From: Chitinophaga sp. CF418
GTDB taxonomy: Bacteria > Bacteroidota > Bacteroidia > Chitinophagales > Chitinophagaceae
DNA length: 64,000 nt
Direction of reading: 5' to 3'
NCBI RefSeq assembly: GCF_900142925.1
Contig: NZ_FRCN01000023.1
Coordinates: 1-64,000 of the forward strand
The notes beneath the pieces were generated by a model that worked only from the letters and a program-made list of their open reading frames with translations, did not search any database and had not been told where the DNA came from. Both the position numbers and the translations under genes were made by a program. Positions 46,695 through 55,574 of this stretch are shown here, piece after piece. How positions within the stretch are numbered: position 1 is the first letter of the stretch; every line of letters begins with the position of its first letter.

Positions 46695-47669
46695 ATGATC
46701 AGAAAGATTCAGCAATTAGCAATCCCATTGCTACTATTATTGGCTGCTACCCCGATTCTCAAGGCCCAGTCCTCTCCCTCTCTATTAGTAGTATATGATG
46801 ACTACTCGGGCAAAAGAACAGGCCTCACTTATTGGAAAAATGGGGAAACAATCCAGTTGACGGATGGTACAACGTATGCAGGGGCATCAGCAATTGCTAT
46901 GTCTGGCAATGATGTGTATGTCGCCGGTTATCAAAATAACCTTGCAGGAGAGCCTGTTGCAACCTATTGGAAAAATAAGGAAGCGATCAAACTCTCTGAT
47001 GGGAAAACATATGCAAAAGCAAATGGAATAAGTATATCCGGTCCAGATGTACATGTGATTGGAAATGATGGCAGCCAGGCGGTATATTGGAAAAATGGAG
47101 CGGCTACCTCATTTGGTGAAGGCACTAAATTATATGCCCTTTCCGTCAGCGGGAACGATGTTTATATAGCCGGTTGCCGGGCAAATGATCAGGGAGAATA
47201 TGTTGCCACCTACTGGAAAAATGGGAACGAAAAAGCGCTGACCGATGGTAAGAAGAGTGCAGAAGCGAATGCTATTGCCATATCCGGCAATGATGTTTAT
47301 GTGGCGGGTTTTACAATTGATTCGGCCGGGAGAGAAATTGCCATGTATTGGAAAAATGGTAAGCCTGTCGTTCTTCCGGATGGATGCAGGGCAAATGCAA
47401 TTGCCATATCCGGCAATGACATATACGTAGCTGGGATTGACAGAAATGAAGCAGGTGCCAATATCGTTGTTTGCTGGAAGAATGGGACAGCCGTCCGGCT
47501 AACCAGTGGGAATGAAGCCGCAGGCGCTGGCGTAAAGGTCATCACTGTAGCCGGAAATGACGTTTATTTGGCGGGCTATCTTGATGGCATAGCCACATAC
47601 TGGAAAAATGAAAAGCCGGTAAGTCTAAATGATATAACGGGGGGAATAACCGGGATGGTGGTTAGATAG
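46695..47669 (+). CDS. Secreted tandem-repeat (propeller-like) protein
   Basis: 324 residues with a signal peptide ending LKAQ. Six to seven tandem copies of a ~45-residue unit with the pattern TYWKNGxxxxLTDG ... AIAISGNDVYVAG. The regular strand pattern suggests a beta-propeller or similar solenoid. No sorting domain is visible at the C-terminus, so it is probably periplasmic or released by another route. The repeat type is common in Bacteroidota; binding partner unknown. Confidence 0.82.
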   Translation: MIRKIQQLAIPLLLLLAATPILKAQSSPSLLVVYDDYSGKRTGLTYWKNGETIQLTDGTTYAGASAIAMSGNDVYVAGYQNNLAGEPVATYWKNKEAIKLSDGKTYAKANGISISGPDVHVIGNDGSQAVYWKNGAATSFGEGTKLYALSVSGNDVYIAGCRANDQGEYVATYWKNGNEKALTDGKKSAEANAIAISGNDVYVAGFTIDSAGREIAMYWKNGKPVVLPDGCRANAIAISGNDIYVAGIDRNEAGANIVVCWKNGTAVRLTSGNEAAGAGVKVITVAGNDVYLAGYLDGIATYWKNEKPVSLNDITGGITGMVVR

Positions 47670-47701
47670 GGAGATTAAATTTTACAATAATTATAATATT
47701 C

Positions 47702-47746
47702 GTGCTCTTTATCTCATTTAATATGAGAAAAAGAGCACTTCTTTTT
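47702..47746 (+). terminator. Rho-independent terminator after the repeat protein gene
   Basis: Outer arms GTGCTCTT (47702-47709) and AAGAGCAC (47731-47738), with an inner TCTCAT/ATGAGA stem, followed by TTCTTTTTG. Confidence 0.72.
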
Positions 47747-47964
47747 GTAATTTAAGCCTGCGCGGGGCGTTGATCCAGGTCAGTGTCGGTATTATGAGAA
47801 AACATCCTAAAAGGTACCGGCGAACGGCTAACAGTGCCCTTGTAATAATTCCATGGAATATGAAGAAGATATGGCAGCAGCCCTTGAGGTAGGGATAAAC
47901 CATGGACGATGAAAGAACCGGATGCTAAACCTTAAATTTTTTATTATCCTCCAAAACCACGTAT

Positions 47965-49236
47965 ATGCAAAACATTCAAACCAATAAGTTATTCTGGGCA
48001 AGCTGCCTGGCATTATTAGTAACTTCTCTTTCCTTCGGTATCCGCGCAGGAATGATGAACCAATTAGGGGTAGATTTCCACCTGAACGCGACTCAACTGG
48101 GTTCCATTACGGCTACCGCTTTCTGGGGTTTTCCACTGGCTATGGTCATCGGCGGTGTTATAGTCGACATCATCGGCATGAAACGCCTGCTGGTCATCGC
48201 TTTTCTTTTTCACCTGGCCGGCATTGCACTCACTATTTTTGCACAGGGTTACTGGACGCTGTTTTTCTCCACCCTGCTGATTGGTATTGCCAATGGCACA
48301 GTAGAAGCGGCCTGCAATCCACTGGTGGCTGCACTTTACCCTAAGGAAAAGACAACGAGACTAAACTATTTTCACCTTTGGTTTCCGGGAGGTATCGTGA
48401 TCGGTACATTGGTGGTTACCTTGTTTGTCAACCTAAACCTGGGCTGGCAGTTGCAGGTGGCTACCATGCTGATTCCTACCCTGATCTATGGTTTCTTGTT
48501 TTCGCGGCTTGATTTTCCGCTCACTGAAAGGGTTTCATCTGGTTATTCCAGCGGTGACATGTACAGGGCAGTACTTACGCCACTGTTCATCTTCATGCTT
48601 ATTTGTATGTTAATGACTGCGATCACTGAACTTTTCACCGGTCAGTGGATAGGCCTCCTGCTAAAAAACGTGACCGACAATGCGCTGCTGCTGCTAACGC
48701 TAACGACTGGTATTATGGTCGTTGGCCGGGCCTTCGCCAAGCCGATCGTTAAAAAGCTGGCACCGCAGGGTGTTCTCCTGTTTTCAGCCATTTTCGCCGC
48801 TGCAGGGCTTTATATGCTGAGCACATTTACAGGAAACTCGGTGTTCCTTGCCGCCCTGATCTTCGGTATCGGAGTATGTTACTTCTGGCCAACCATGATC
48901 GGTTTTGTTGCCGAGAATATCCCGCAGTCCGGTGCATTGGGGCTTAACCTGCTGGGTGGTGCCGGAATGTTCGCCGTATCCATATACACTATGTTCATGG
49001 GGGGATTTTATGACGGTTTGATTGTTAAGTACCTTCCTGCAGGTGCTAGTCTGGGTACTTATGCGGCCGCGGCCGAAGGAACTCCCGAAGCTGCCGCGCT
49101 GAACGAGGCAAAGAACCTTGCAGGCCCTGAAGTATTACAGGTCACTTTAGTGCTGCCCATTATCCTGATTGTCGCTTTTACATGTCTGGTAGTTTACATG
49201 AGATATAGAAAATCCAGGCAACTCGCCGCTGCCTAA
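47965..49236 (+). CDS. FucP-like MFS sugar transporter
   Basis: 423 residues with about twelve membrane segments. The GIANGTVEAACNPLVAALYP segment and the following NYFHLWFPGG are typical of the FucP (fucose:H+ symporter-like) branch of MFS, frequent in Bacteroidota sugar use. Inner membrane. Substrate cannot be assigned; no sugar-processing gene is adjacent. A stem-loop terminator follows 32 bases downstream. Confidence 0.85.
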   Translation: MQNIQTNKLFWASCLALLVTSLSFGIRAGMMNQLGVDFHLNATQLGSITATAFWGFPLAMVIGGVIVDIIGMKRLLVIAFLFHLAGIALTIFAQGYWTLFFSTLLIGIANGTVEAACNPLVAALYPKEKTTRLNYFHLWFPGGIVIGTLVVTLFVNLNLGWQLQVATMLIPTLIYGFLFSRLDFPLTERVSSGYSSGDMYRAVLTPLFIFMLICMLMTAITELFTGQWIGLLLKNVTDNALLLLTLTTGIMVVGRAFAKPIVKKLAPQGVLLFSAIFAAAGLYMLSTFTGNSVFLAALIFGIGVCYFWPTMIGFVAENIPQSGALGLNLLGGAGMFAVSIYTMFMGGFYDGLIVKYLPAGASLGTYAAAAEGTPEAAALNEAKNLAGPEVLQVTLVLPIILIVAFTCLVVYMRYRKSRQLAAA

Positions 49237-49268
49237 GCTATTTGATAGACGGATCGCTTAACCATAAG

Positions 49269-49310
49269 AAAAGCCATTAAATGTAGTTATTTCTATGTTT
49301 AATGGCTTTT
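49269..49310 (+). terminator. Terminator after the FucP-like transporter gene
   Basis: 13-bp perfect arms AAAAGCCATTAAA (49269-49281) and TTTAATGGCTTTT (49298-49310) around a sixteen-base loop. Confidence 0.75.
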
Positions 49311-49530
49311 CAGCTTTCACAGAACCCCGCTTTAAAATCATATACTCTGATTCTATATGATGACGATATTACCATAAGGCAAACAGTGACCTTTAAAAAC
49401 GACATGGAGCAGAAATAGCTACTATTCACGGGCGACTGCATGTCCGTTACAGGTGTGTCTGCTTATCTTTTCAATGATATTCTGTCACCCCTTTTACAAT
49501 AACCCTTTTGTTGACTTAAAACTTTCCCAC

Positions 49531-51357
49531 ATGAACAAACATCTATACCTGGCTATTATTGCCTGGCTTATTGGTTTGAGCACTACCCAGGCACAAAATG
49601 CGGATCAGCTGTATTACAACACCTTCGCATTGCAATTCCACTACAAAGCAGCAAGTTTCGTCGTAGACACGCCATTGGTAGCTTCTGCTCCACAAGCCTT
49701 TCTGTTATGGAGCGCCAACGTGTACCAGGATTCCACGAAAAGTTCTTTATCGCTCGATCAGTTTGATGCCAACGGCAACTTCATCTCAGAGCATGTGGTA
49801 CCACAACCCGGCAAGCTGTTACCTTCCCTACTGCCAAAGAAAATCTTTCGCATGAAAAGCGGTAAAGGTTACTATCTCTTAGGCTACGTGATCCAGTCCA
49901 CTAACCTGATCAATGGCATCCCTGTGTACTCCACACCAGTACTCATCCGCCTGGATCAGCTGCTGAACCCTATCTGGGTACAGAAGCTGCACTTCTCTGC
50001 GGTTACCACTGCCAACGCCAACGCGCTCATTGAGTACAATGATCTTATTGAAGCTATTAACGGCGATGTGATCATTGCAGGCCGCTACAGCCCCTCGCCA
50101 GCAGGTCAGCAGATCAACATACTGGTAACCCGCCTCACCAACGCCGGCGCCATCGTGTGGAACTACCAGTACTCCACCAACTTCACCTGTAACGCTAACG
50201 CGCTGGCCCTGACAGAAGCCACCGATAACAACATCATCCTGACTGGTTATGTAGAGCTGTGTACTAGTGGCTTTGGTGGCCCACGCCAGGTACTCTTCCT
50301 CCGTCTCCAACCTACCGGTATCCCTGTTACTGGTTTCGCTTATCTCGGTGCCACCACTGAATCTGCCGGCACCAAGATCGTGAAACGTACCAACATTGCC
50401 GGCAACGATGCCTTCTTCATATCCGGCTTCACCGATGTCACAGCCGCCACCGGCGCAGCTAACAGACAGGTACTGATACTGGACGTAAGAGAAAGCGGCA
50501 CCATCGTAGGCTCCTTCCATGTTGGCGATGCCGGCACAGAAGAGTCCAACGACCTCGTTATCCGCAACCTGGGCAACGAAAACTACTACCTATATCTCAC
50601 CGGTTTCACCACCAGCTACTACACTGCCGTGAGTAAAGAAGTATTCTACCTGCAACTGCGCTACCTGCCTGGTTCCCTGGGTCTCGTGGAGTTCAGCACC
50701 TTCCCGCAGACGGCCAACTACACCGAAAGGTATGGCCTTGAAATAAAAGCTGCCGGCAAAGACAAGTTCGCGATACTGGCCAACGCCAACTACATCACCA
50801 GCAGCACCAGCAGCACAAGTACGTTTACCAACGTGCTTCTCCGCGATCTCAGCACCACCAACCAGCAGTGTATCAAATTACACCAGCCACCGGTAGGTAG
50901 CATCAACTTCAGTCCTAAACAGCTCACGGTATCACCGACAGCACTCTCTTTCAAACCTTATGCGGAGAAATATATCGTGTTCCAGAAAGTATTTCCCAAA
51001 CTGCTCTGTGGTCAGTTCACCGTCAACGCATACGATGCACTCAACAGCGGCGTGATAGAACAACGGATAGCCGCGCCAACTATGCCACTCAACAAAGTGG
51101 CGCCGGTAACCAAACTGGAAACCGTGAACATCTATCCTAACCCGGCCAGCAACTACGTCTTTATCGAATACAACAAACCTATTACCTCCAAAGTGCTGGT
51201 GAAAGTGTTTGGTCCCGATATGCGCTTGCTGAAAACTATTGATATCAATGACAACAACAGGAAAACGTTGTCACTCGACGGCCTCCCATCCGGCTTGTAT
51301 TTCATACAGGTGGGCGATAATAATAAAAACGAAACATTTAAGATAATGAAAAACTAA
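49531..51357 (+). CDS. Large secreted protein with T9SS sorting domain
   Basis: 608 residues from the ATG at 49531, which gives a signal peptide ending TQAQ; the frame reaches back to 49453. The long middle is beta-rich with motifs such as GDVIIAGRYSPS, NIILTGYVEL and YLTGFTTSY, suggesting a propeller-like repeat domain. The C-terminal ~80 residues form a T9SS type A sorting domain (NIYPNPASNYVFIEY ... GLYFIQVGD). It is exported to the cell surface or medium. No catalytic motif recognised. A strong terminator follows. Confidence 0.87.
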   Translation: MNKHLYLAIIAWLIGLSTTQAQNADQLYYNTFALQFHYKAASFVVDTPLVASAPQAFLLWSANVYQDSTKSSLSLDQFDANGNFISEHVVPQPGKLLPSLLPKKIFRMKSGKGYYLLGYVIQSTNLINGIPVYSTPVLIRLDQLLNPIWVQKLHFSAVTTANANALIEYNDLIEAINGDVIIAGRYSPSPAGQQINILVTRLTNAGAIVWNYQYSTNFTCNANALALTEATDNNIILTGYVELCTSGFGGPRQVLFLRLQPTGIPVTGFAYLGATTESAGTKIVKRTNIAGNDAFFISGFTDVTAATGAANRQVLILDVRESGTIVGSFHVGDAGTEESNDLVIRNLGNENYYLYLTGFTTSYYTAVSKEVFYLQLRYLPGSLGLVEFSTFPQTANYTERYGLEIKAAGKDKFAILANANYITSSTSSTSTFTNVLLRDLSTTNQQCIKLHQPPVGSINFSPKQLTVSPTALSFKPYAEKYIVFQKVFPKLLCGQFTVNAYDALNSGVIEQRIAAPTMPLNKVAPVTKLETVNIYPNPASNYVFIEYNKPITSKVLVKVFGPDMRLLKTIDINDNNRKTLSLDGLPSGLYFIQVGDNNKNETFKIMKN

Positions 51358-51374
51358 GGACTACTTGATCACAT

Positions 51375-51410
51375 AAAAAGAGGGTGTCTTTCAAAAGGCA
51401 CCCTCTTTTT
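51375..51410 (+). terminator. Rho-independent terminator after the T9SS protein gene
   Basis: Perfect 12-bp arms AAAAAGAGGGTG (51375-51386) and CACCCTCTTTTT (51399-51410). Its GAGGGTG core also appears in the terminator at 2101. The gap to 51735 additionally holds a dispersed-repeat copy. Confidence 0.85.
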
Positions 51411-51493
51411 ATGTCGCAAATCTTAGCGGTGTCTTTTTTCGGCATGAATGCCATCAATTGTGCGGCGGGTTGAGATGGGAGCCCTGTCGTCTC

Positions 51494-51540
51494 TTGTAAT
51501 CCCAGGTATCGGAACCTCGAACCGGATTATGCAGAATTTA
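51494..51540. repeat. Dispersed short repeat, copy 2
   Basis: Matches 46584-46630 over about 36 bases with roughly 80 percent identity by eye. A weaker resemblance (TTGTGATCCCGCAGG) occurs near 61770. It lies in the non-coding gap 51411-51735. Confidence 0.5.
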
Positions 51541-51735
51541 TAACCAATTACAATATTTAAACAGCAGTATTTCTGGTGAAATGAAGGCAATTCAGCTCTT
51601 CCAGCAGGGAATTTGTGTACAAACTACGGGATAAAAGAGTGATTACAAAATATAAAAAAAGAATGCGAATTTTGTAATAATCACAAGTTAGCGGTCATTG
51701 TGTAGCAACACCTTACAAAATTTTGAGCAAATAAT

Positions 51736-52608
51736 ATGCAGGAACAAAAAGGGAAATATGAAGGCTTACAGCATGATGAGCTGGGGATAAAGATTCGATC
51801 AAACGACAATCCTTATCTGTCAGTTGATCCTCAAAAAAATTTGCTGCAACCCCGCAGATTATCTTCTTATTTTATTGTATTAATTGAAAGCGGTTCAATT
51901 ACATACAATTTAGAATCACAAGACTATACGCTTACTGACGGGCACCTGCTTTTTGCGATGCCCAATCAAATTTTTACGCCACCCGCTAAAACAGACAATC
52001 TTAAATATTGCAAATTGCTGTTTGATGAAAATACATTGGCCTTGTTGCCACAACAATTTCCCTTTTTAGTCAACCCTTTAAACGCACCAACCATAGCTCT
52101 TGACAGTGCTGCAAAAGAAAGAGTAATAAAGGTTTTTGGAATTTTAAACCAGATACTGTACTTAGATAAATATGAGACCGACACTGAAATAATATTAGCT
52201 TATTTGAACTCATTGCTATCAGAATTAAACAGCGCCTATTTCAAAAACAAAGAACCCGCCAATATCTTAAACGCTAACCTTTCAAAGTTTATTGAGTTCA
52301 AATTAGTTGTGGAAACGTCCCTTACAGAGCAACCTTCTATCAACGCAATTGCAGAAAAATTAGCTTTATCTACCAACAGTTTATACCGGATTGTAAAAGA
52401 ATACGCCGGCACATCGCCCAAAGACTATTTTATTAACCGCTTGATAGCGGAAGCTCAGAGAAAATTGCGCTATTCTAATATTTCTATCAAAGAATTGGCC
52501 TATGAATTAGGCTTTAATGACCCAGATTATTTTTCAAGGCTCTTCAAAAAAAGTACAGGAAAAAGCGCCAGTGAATTTTTACCCAAGCAAGATTTGTCGG
52601 GAGAATAA
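51736..52608 (+). CDS. AraC family transcriptional regulator
   Basis: 290 residues. An N-terminal cupin-like sensor (SGSITYNLESQDYTLTDGHLLFAMPNQ) and a C-terminal AraC double helix-turn-helix (INAIAEKLALSTNSLYRIVKEYAGTSPKDYF, then IKELAYELGFNDPDYFSRLFKK). It is 65 bases upstream of an SDR gene on the same strand and likely controls it. Both genes look more AT-rich than their neighbours by eye, which may mean transfer. Confidence 0.9.
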   Translation: MQEQKGKYEGLQHDELGIKIRSNDNPYLSVDPQKNLLQPRRLSSYFIVLIESGSITYNLESQDYTLTDGHLLFAMPNQIFTPPAKTDNLKYCKLLFDENTLALLPQQFPFLVNPLNAPTIALDSAAKERVIKVFGILNQILYLDKYETDTEIILAYLNSLLSELNSAYFKNKEPANILNANLSKFIEFKLVVETSLTEQPSINAIAEKLALSTNSLYRIVKEYAGTSPKDYFINRLIAEAQRKLRYSNISIKELAYELGFNDPDYFSRLFKKSTGKSASEFLPKQDLSGE

Positions 52609-52673
52609 ACAGATTTGTCCATTCCCGCAATTTTTGGCTCCCCTACTTTTGCTTTATAAAATTCACGCACAAA

Positions 52674-53411
52674 ATGAAATTTGCATTAGTAACAGGAGCC
52701 AACAAAAGCATTGGCTTTGAAGTTGCCCAGCAACTTGCTCAAGAAGGAATGTATGTTTACCTCGGCAGTCGTAATTTAGAAAACGGCGTTGAAGCCGTTG
52801 GTAAATTAAAAGCAAAGGGACTAAACGATGTAGAAGTTATTCAGCTTGACATTACGGACGACGAATCAGTAATTAAAGCCCGTAAAGAAATAGGTAAAAA
52901 AACAAACGTGTTGGACATACTTATTAATAATGCGGGTATTTATGGTGGTTACCCGCAAACGGCACTTGACGCCACTATTGACCAGTTTAAAGCAGCTTAT
53001 GATGCAAATGTTTACGGCGCGGTGCGGGTTACACAGGCATTTATTGATTTATTGAAAAATTCGTCAGCACCTCGTATAGTAAATGTAAGTTCAAGTCAAG
53101 GCTCAATTACACTACACAGCGACCCGACATATAAATACTACGACTACAAAGGCGCTGTATATCTTTCTTCCAAATCAGCCTTGAATATGTACACTGTGGT
53201 TTTAGCATACGAGTTTAAAAACACTCCCTTCAAAATAAATGCCGTTTGCCCGGGATATACAAAAACAGATTTCAACGGACATCGTGGGCCCGGAACTATT
53301 AAAGATGCCGGAAAACGGATCGTAAAATATGCACTGATTGACGATGATGGCCCAACAGGGAAATTTTTTAGTGAGGAAAATAATCCTGAAACAGGAGAAA
53401 TACCCTGGTAG
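52674..53411 (+). CDS. SDR family NAD(P)-dependent oxidoreductase
   Basis: 245 residues, classical short-chain dehydrogenase: TGANKSIG (TGxxxGxG nucleotide-binding), DITDDESV, NNAGIYGG, a serine in IVNVSSSQGS, then catalytic YLSSK (YxxxK). The C-terminal VCPGYTKTDFNG is typical of carbonyl reductase-like members. Cytoplasmic, with probable NADPH preference; substrate unknown. Transcribed after the AraC gene. Confidence 0.93.
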   Translation: MKFALVTGANKSIGFEVAQQLAQEGMYVYLGSRNLENGVEAVGKLKAKGLNDVEVIQLDITDDESVIKARKEIGKKTNVLDILINNAGIYGGYPQTALDATIDQFKAAYDANVYGAVRVTQAFIDLLKNSSAPRIVNVSSSQGSITLHSDPTYKYYDYKGAVYLSSKSALNMYTVVLAYEFKNTPFKINAVCPGYTKTDFNGHRGPGTIKDAGKRIVKYALIDDDGPTGKFFSEENNPETGEIPW

Positions 53412-53597
53412 TGCAGATAAGTTAACCTAAATGAAACCCGGTAAGCAGACATAAGTCTATTTATAAAAATGGAGAAAGGCAAACCATCGTGGTCCATTTA
53501 AGGACCCTCAAGTTTAGCCTTCCTCCTGGGATTGTTATAGAGGATCATGGATCACACAACTACAGGTTGGTCGACCTGAAATGTGCGCGGGTTATGT

Positions 53598-55400
53598 TTA
53601 TTTCTCAAAATGGTAACCGCCGAAGTATTTCACGGGCGACCATGACGGTAGCGGATCCGCGATCTTTGGTGAGAGATCACTGTATTTATCTGAGCCGTAA
53701 ACTACTCTTCCGCCTACTACGGTCAGCACAGATTGCAGGTTTTTGATCTGGTCGTCAGTCACAGAAAAGTAATCATCACTCAGCAGCACGAAGTCTGCAA
53801 GATTTCCAGGTGCGATGCGTCCCTTATCACTTTCCTGATACTCGAACCAGGCGGCACCGATGGTGTATAATTTCAGGGCTTCTTCACGTGTCAGGCGGTT
53901 ATCCTCAGCCAGAATGACGTTACCAGAAACAGCTTTGCCAGTTACTGCCCAACTGATCCCTATCCAGGGGTTACCGGGAGAGACGCGGAAAGCATCCGAT
54001 GTCAACGACAAAGGAATGCCGCTTTTCATCAGAGCGCTGAATCTTGGTGTGTACAAAGCTTTTTCTCTGCCATGGGTCTTTGCAAAAGCTTCTCCGTGCA
54101 GCGCCATTTTTGCGTCAAGTGCGATACCGCCGCCTAACCTTTTTATCCTTGCGATATTTTCATCGCTGATCGTTTCTGCATGTTCTATACTCCAGCGCAT
54201 GCCGTCCAGTGGCGTGGTCTTGACCACTTCTTCCATTGCGTCCAGGAAAGGCGTCAGATTTTCGTTGTAGGTTATGTGCATACGGAAAGGGATCCTCTTT
54301 TGTATGAGTTTACGTACATCTTCTTCCGCGTATTGCCTCATTTTCTCTTTTGGAATGATCACAGTTGGCCTGTCAAAATTCTCATGGTCATGGATCTCGG
54401 CACGGAGTACCTCGCCGGTCCCTTCATACTCATAGCCATGCTCCAGATTGGGGTGCAAATTTTGTCCCGGGCTCAAAGGTGAGATCTTCGTGATCCTGTC
54501 TATCTCGGTATCTACCCAATTTTTTTCAGGATCATAACTGAACCCGAGGTCAGCGAACGGAAATCGGATATTTAGCCTATTTTCATTAATAAGGGTTTGA
54601 AGGGGTGCGTGACCTTCAGGGTAACCAATGAGGCTGGAGTTGTCAATGACAGAGGTTATCCCGAAACGATTCAGGTCTTTGATCAGATATTCAAGGGAGC
54701 TAACCTGCTCCTCCGGTGTCGCTGTCGGCAACATGGCATCCATTGCCAGAAATACGAAAGTATATCCTTCGATCACCCCCGTATAATTGCCTTTATCGTC
54801 CTTTTGGAGTTCAGTGCCGGGTAGCATCGGGAATTTTGACGTGCCGATGCAGAAGAATTTCATGGCCGGCTTGTTGAGCCATACCCTGTTGTAAGCATAC
54901 TGAACATAAAGAGGTTTGTTTGGCACCGCTTTGTTCAATTCTTCAATTGTCGGATAACGTTGTTCCTTAAATTGATAAGGGGACCATGCGCCGTGCACCT
55001 TTACCCAATGGCCATCCGGCGTTCTCGCCGCTTGCTCGGTCAGCATTTCAAGCGCCCTTTTAAGCGTCGGCACATTATCCCATCTTACCTTATGATTAAA
55101 ATTCTTCTCGTTCAGCGGATGCATATGAGAATCTTCCAGTCCGGGGATCAGGCGTCTGCCGTCTGCGTCGATCAGGCGGGTGTGCCCATCTTTAAGGGCA
55201 AGGATCTCGTCATCGTTGCCGACTGCATAGATCCTGCCGGCACTTACGGCAAGCGCCGTGGCCTGCGGCTGTGCTTCCGTCAGGGTCGTGATCTTAGCAT
55301 GATAAACTATCAGGTCCGCACCGGCTGAAGAATTTCTCGTTTGCGCATGTGATCCTAAACCGATAAGTGCTGTTGTGAGTAATGCAATGGTTCTTTTCAT
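53598..55400 (-). CDS. Secreted amidohydrolase (YtcJ-like)
   Basis: 600 residues with a signal peptide ending SHAQ. Features of the YtcJ/amidohydrolase-3 group: an N-terminal composite domain (LIVYHAKITTLTEAQPQATALAV), GLEDSHMHP with a metal-ligand HxH, RMHITYNE, IEHAETIS, a LTSDAFRV metal aspartate region and the closing LADFVLLSDDYF. Members hydrolyse amide or related bonds with metal in a TIM barrel. The signal peptide places it outside the cytoplasm. It is separated by 174 bases from an outer-membrane porin gene on the same strand. Confidence 0.88.
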   Translation of the reverse strand: MKRTIALLTTALIGLGSHAQTRNSSAGADLIVYHAKITTLTEAQPQATALAVSAGRIYAVGNDDEILALKDGHTRLIDADGRRLIPGLEDSHMHPLNEKNFNHKVRWDNVPTLKRALEMLTEQAARTPDGHWVKVHGAWSPYQFKEQRYPTIEELNKAVPNKPLYVQYAYNRVWLNKPAMKFFCIGTSKFPMLPGTELQKDDKGNYTGVIEGYTFVFLAMDAMLPTATPEEQVSSLEYLIKDLNRFGITSVIDNSSLIGYPEGHAPLQTLINENRLNIRFPFADLGFSYDPEKNWVDTEIDRITKISPLSPGQNLHPNLEHGYEYEGTGEVLRAEIHDHENFDRPTVIIPKEKMRQYAEEDVRKLIQKRIPFRMHITYNENLTPFLDAMEEVVKTTPLDGMRWSIEHAETISDENIARIKRLGGGIALDAKMALHGEAFAKTHGREKALYTPRFSALMKSGIPLSLTSDAFRVSPGNPWIGISWAVTGKAVSGNVILAEDNRLTREEALKLYTIGAAWFEYQESDKGRIAPGNLADFVLLSDDYFSVTDDQIKNLQSVLTVVGGRVVYGSDKYSDLSPKIADPLPSWSPVKYFGGYHFEK

Positions 55401-55574
55401 AATTTTACGTTAGTGATATAATAGAATTCCCAATGTTATAGCGCCTTTTTGCCCTAATCCGACCAACACCAAAAAGATTGGATAGGCAATACGTATCTTT
55501 TATGTGAGCATGACCAGCAACATCACCACAAATAAAAGAGCCAGGATCAAAAGCAGGTTTTCATATATTTCTGA

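Noticed and set aside
51494..51540. Possible tRNA fragment (CTCGAACC resembles a T-loop complement)
   Set aside because: The flanks do not form a T stem or acceptor stem on either strand.
53489..53746. Frame overlapping the 3' end of the amidohydrolase gene on the opposite strand
   Set aside because: Most of it is antisense to a well-supported gene, and it shows no family motif.
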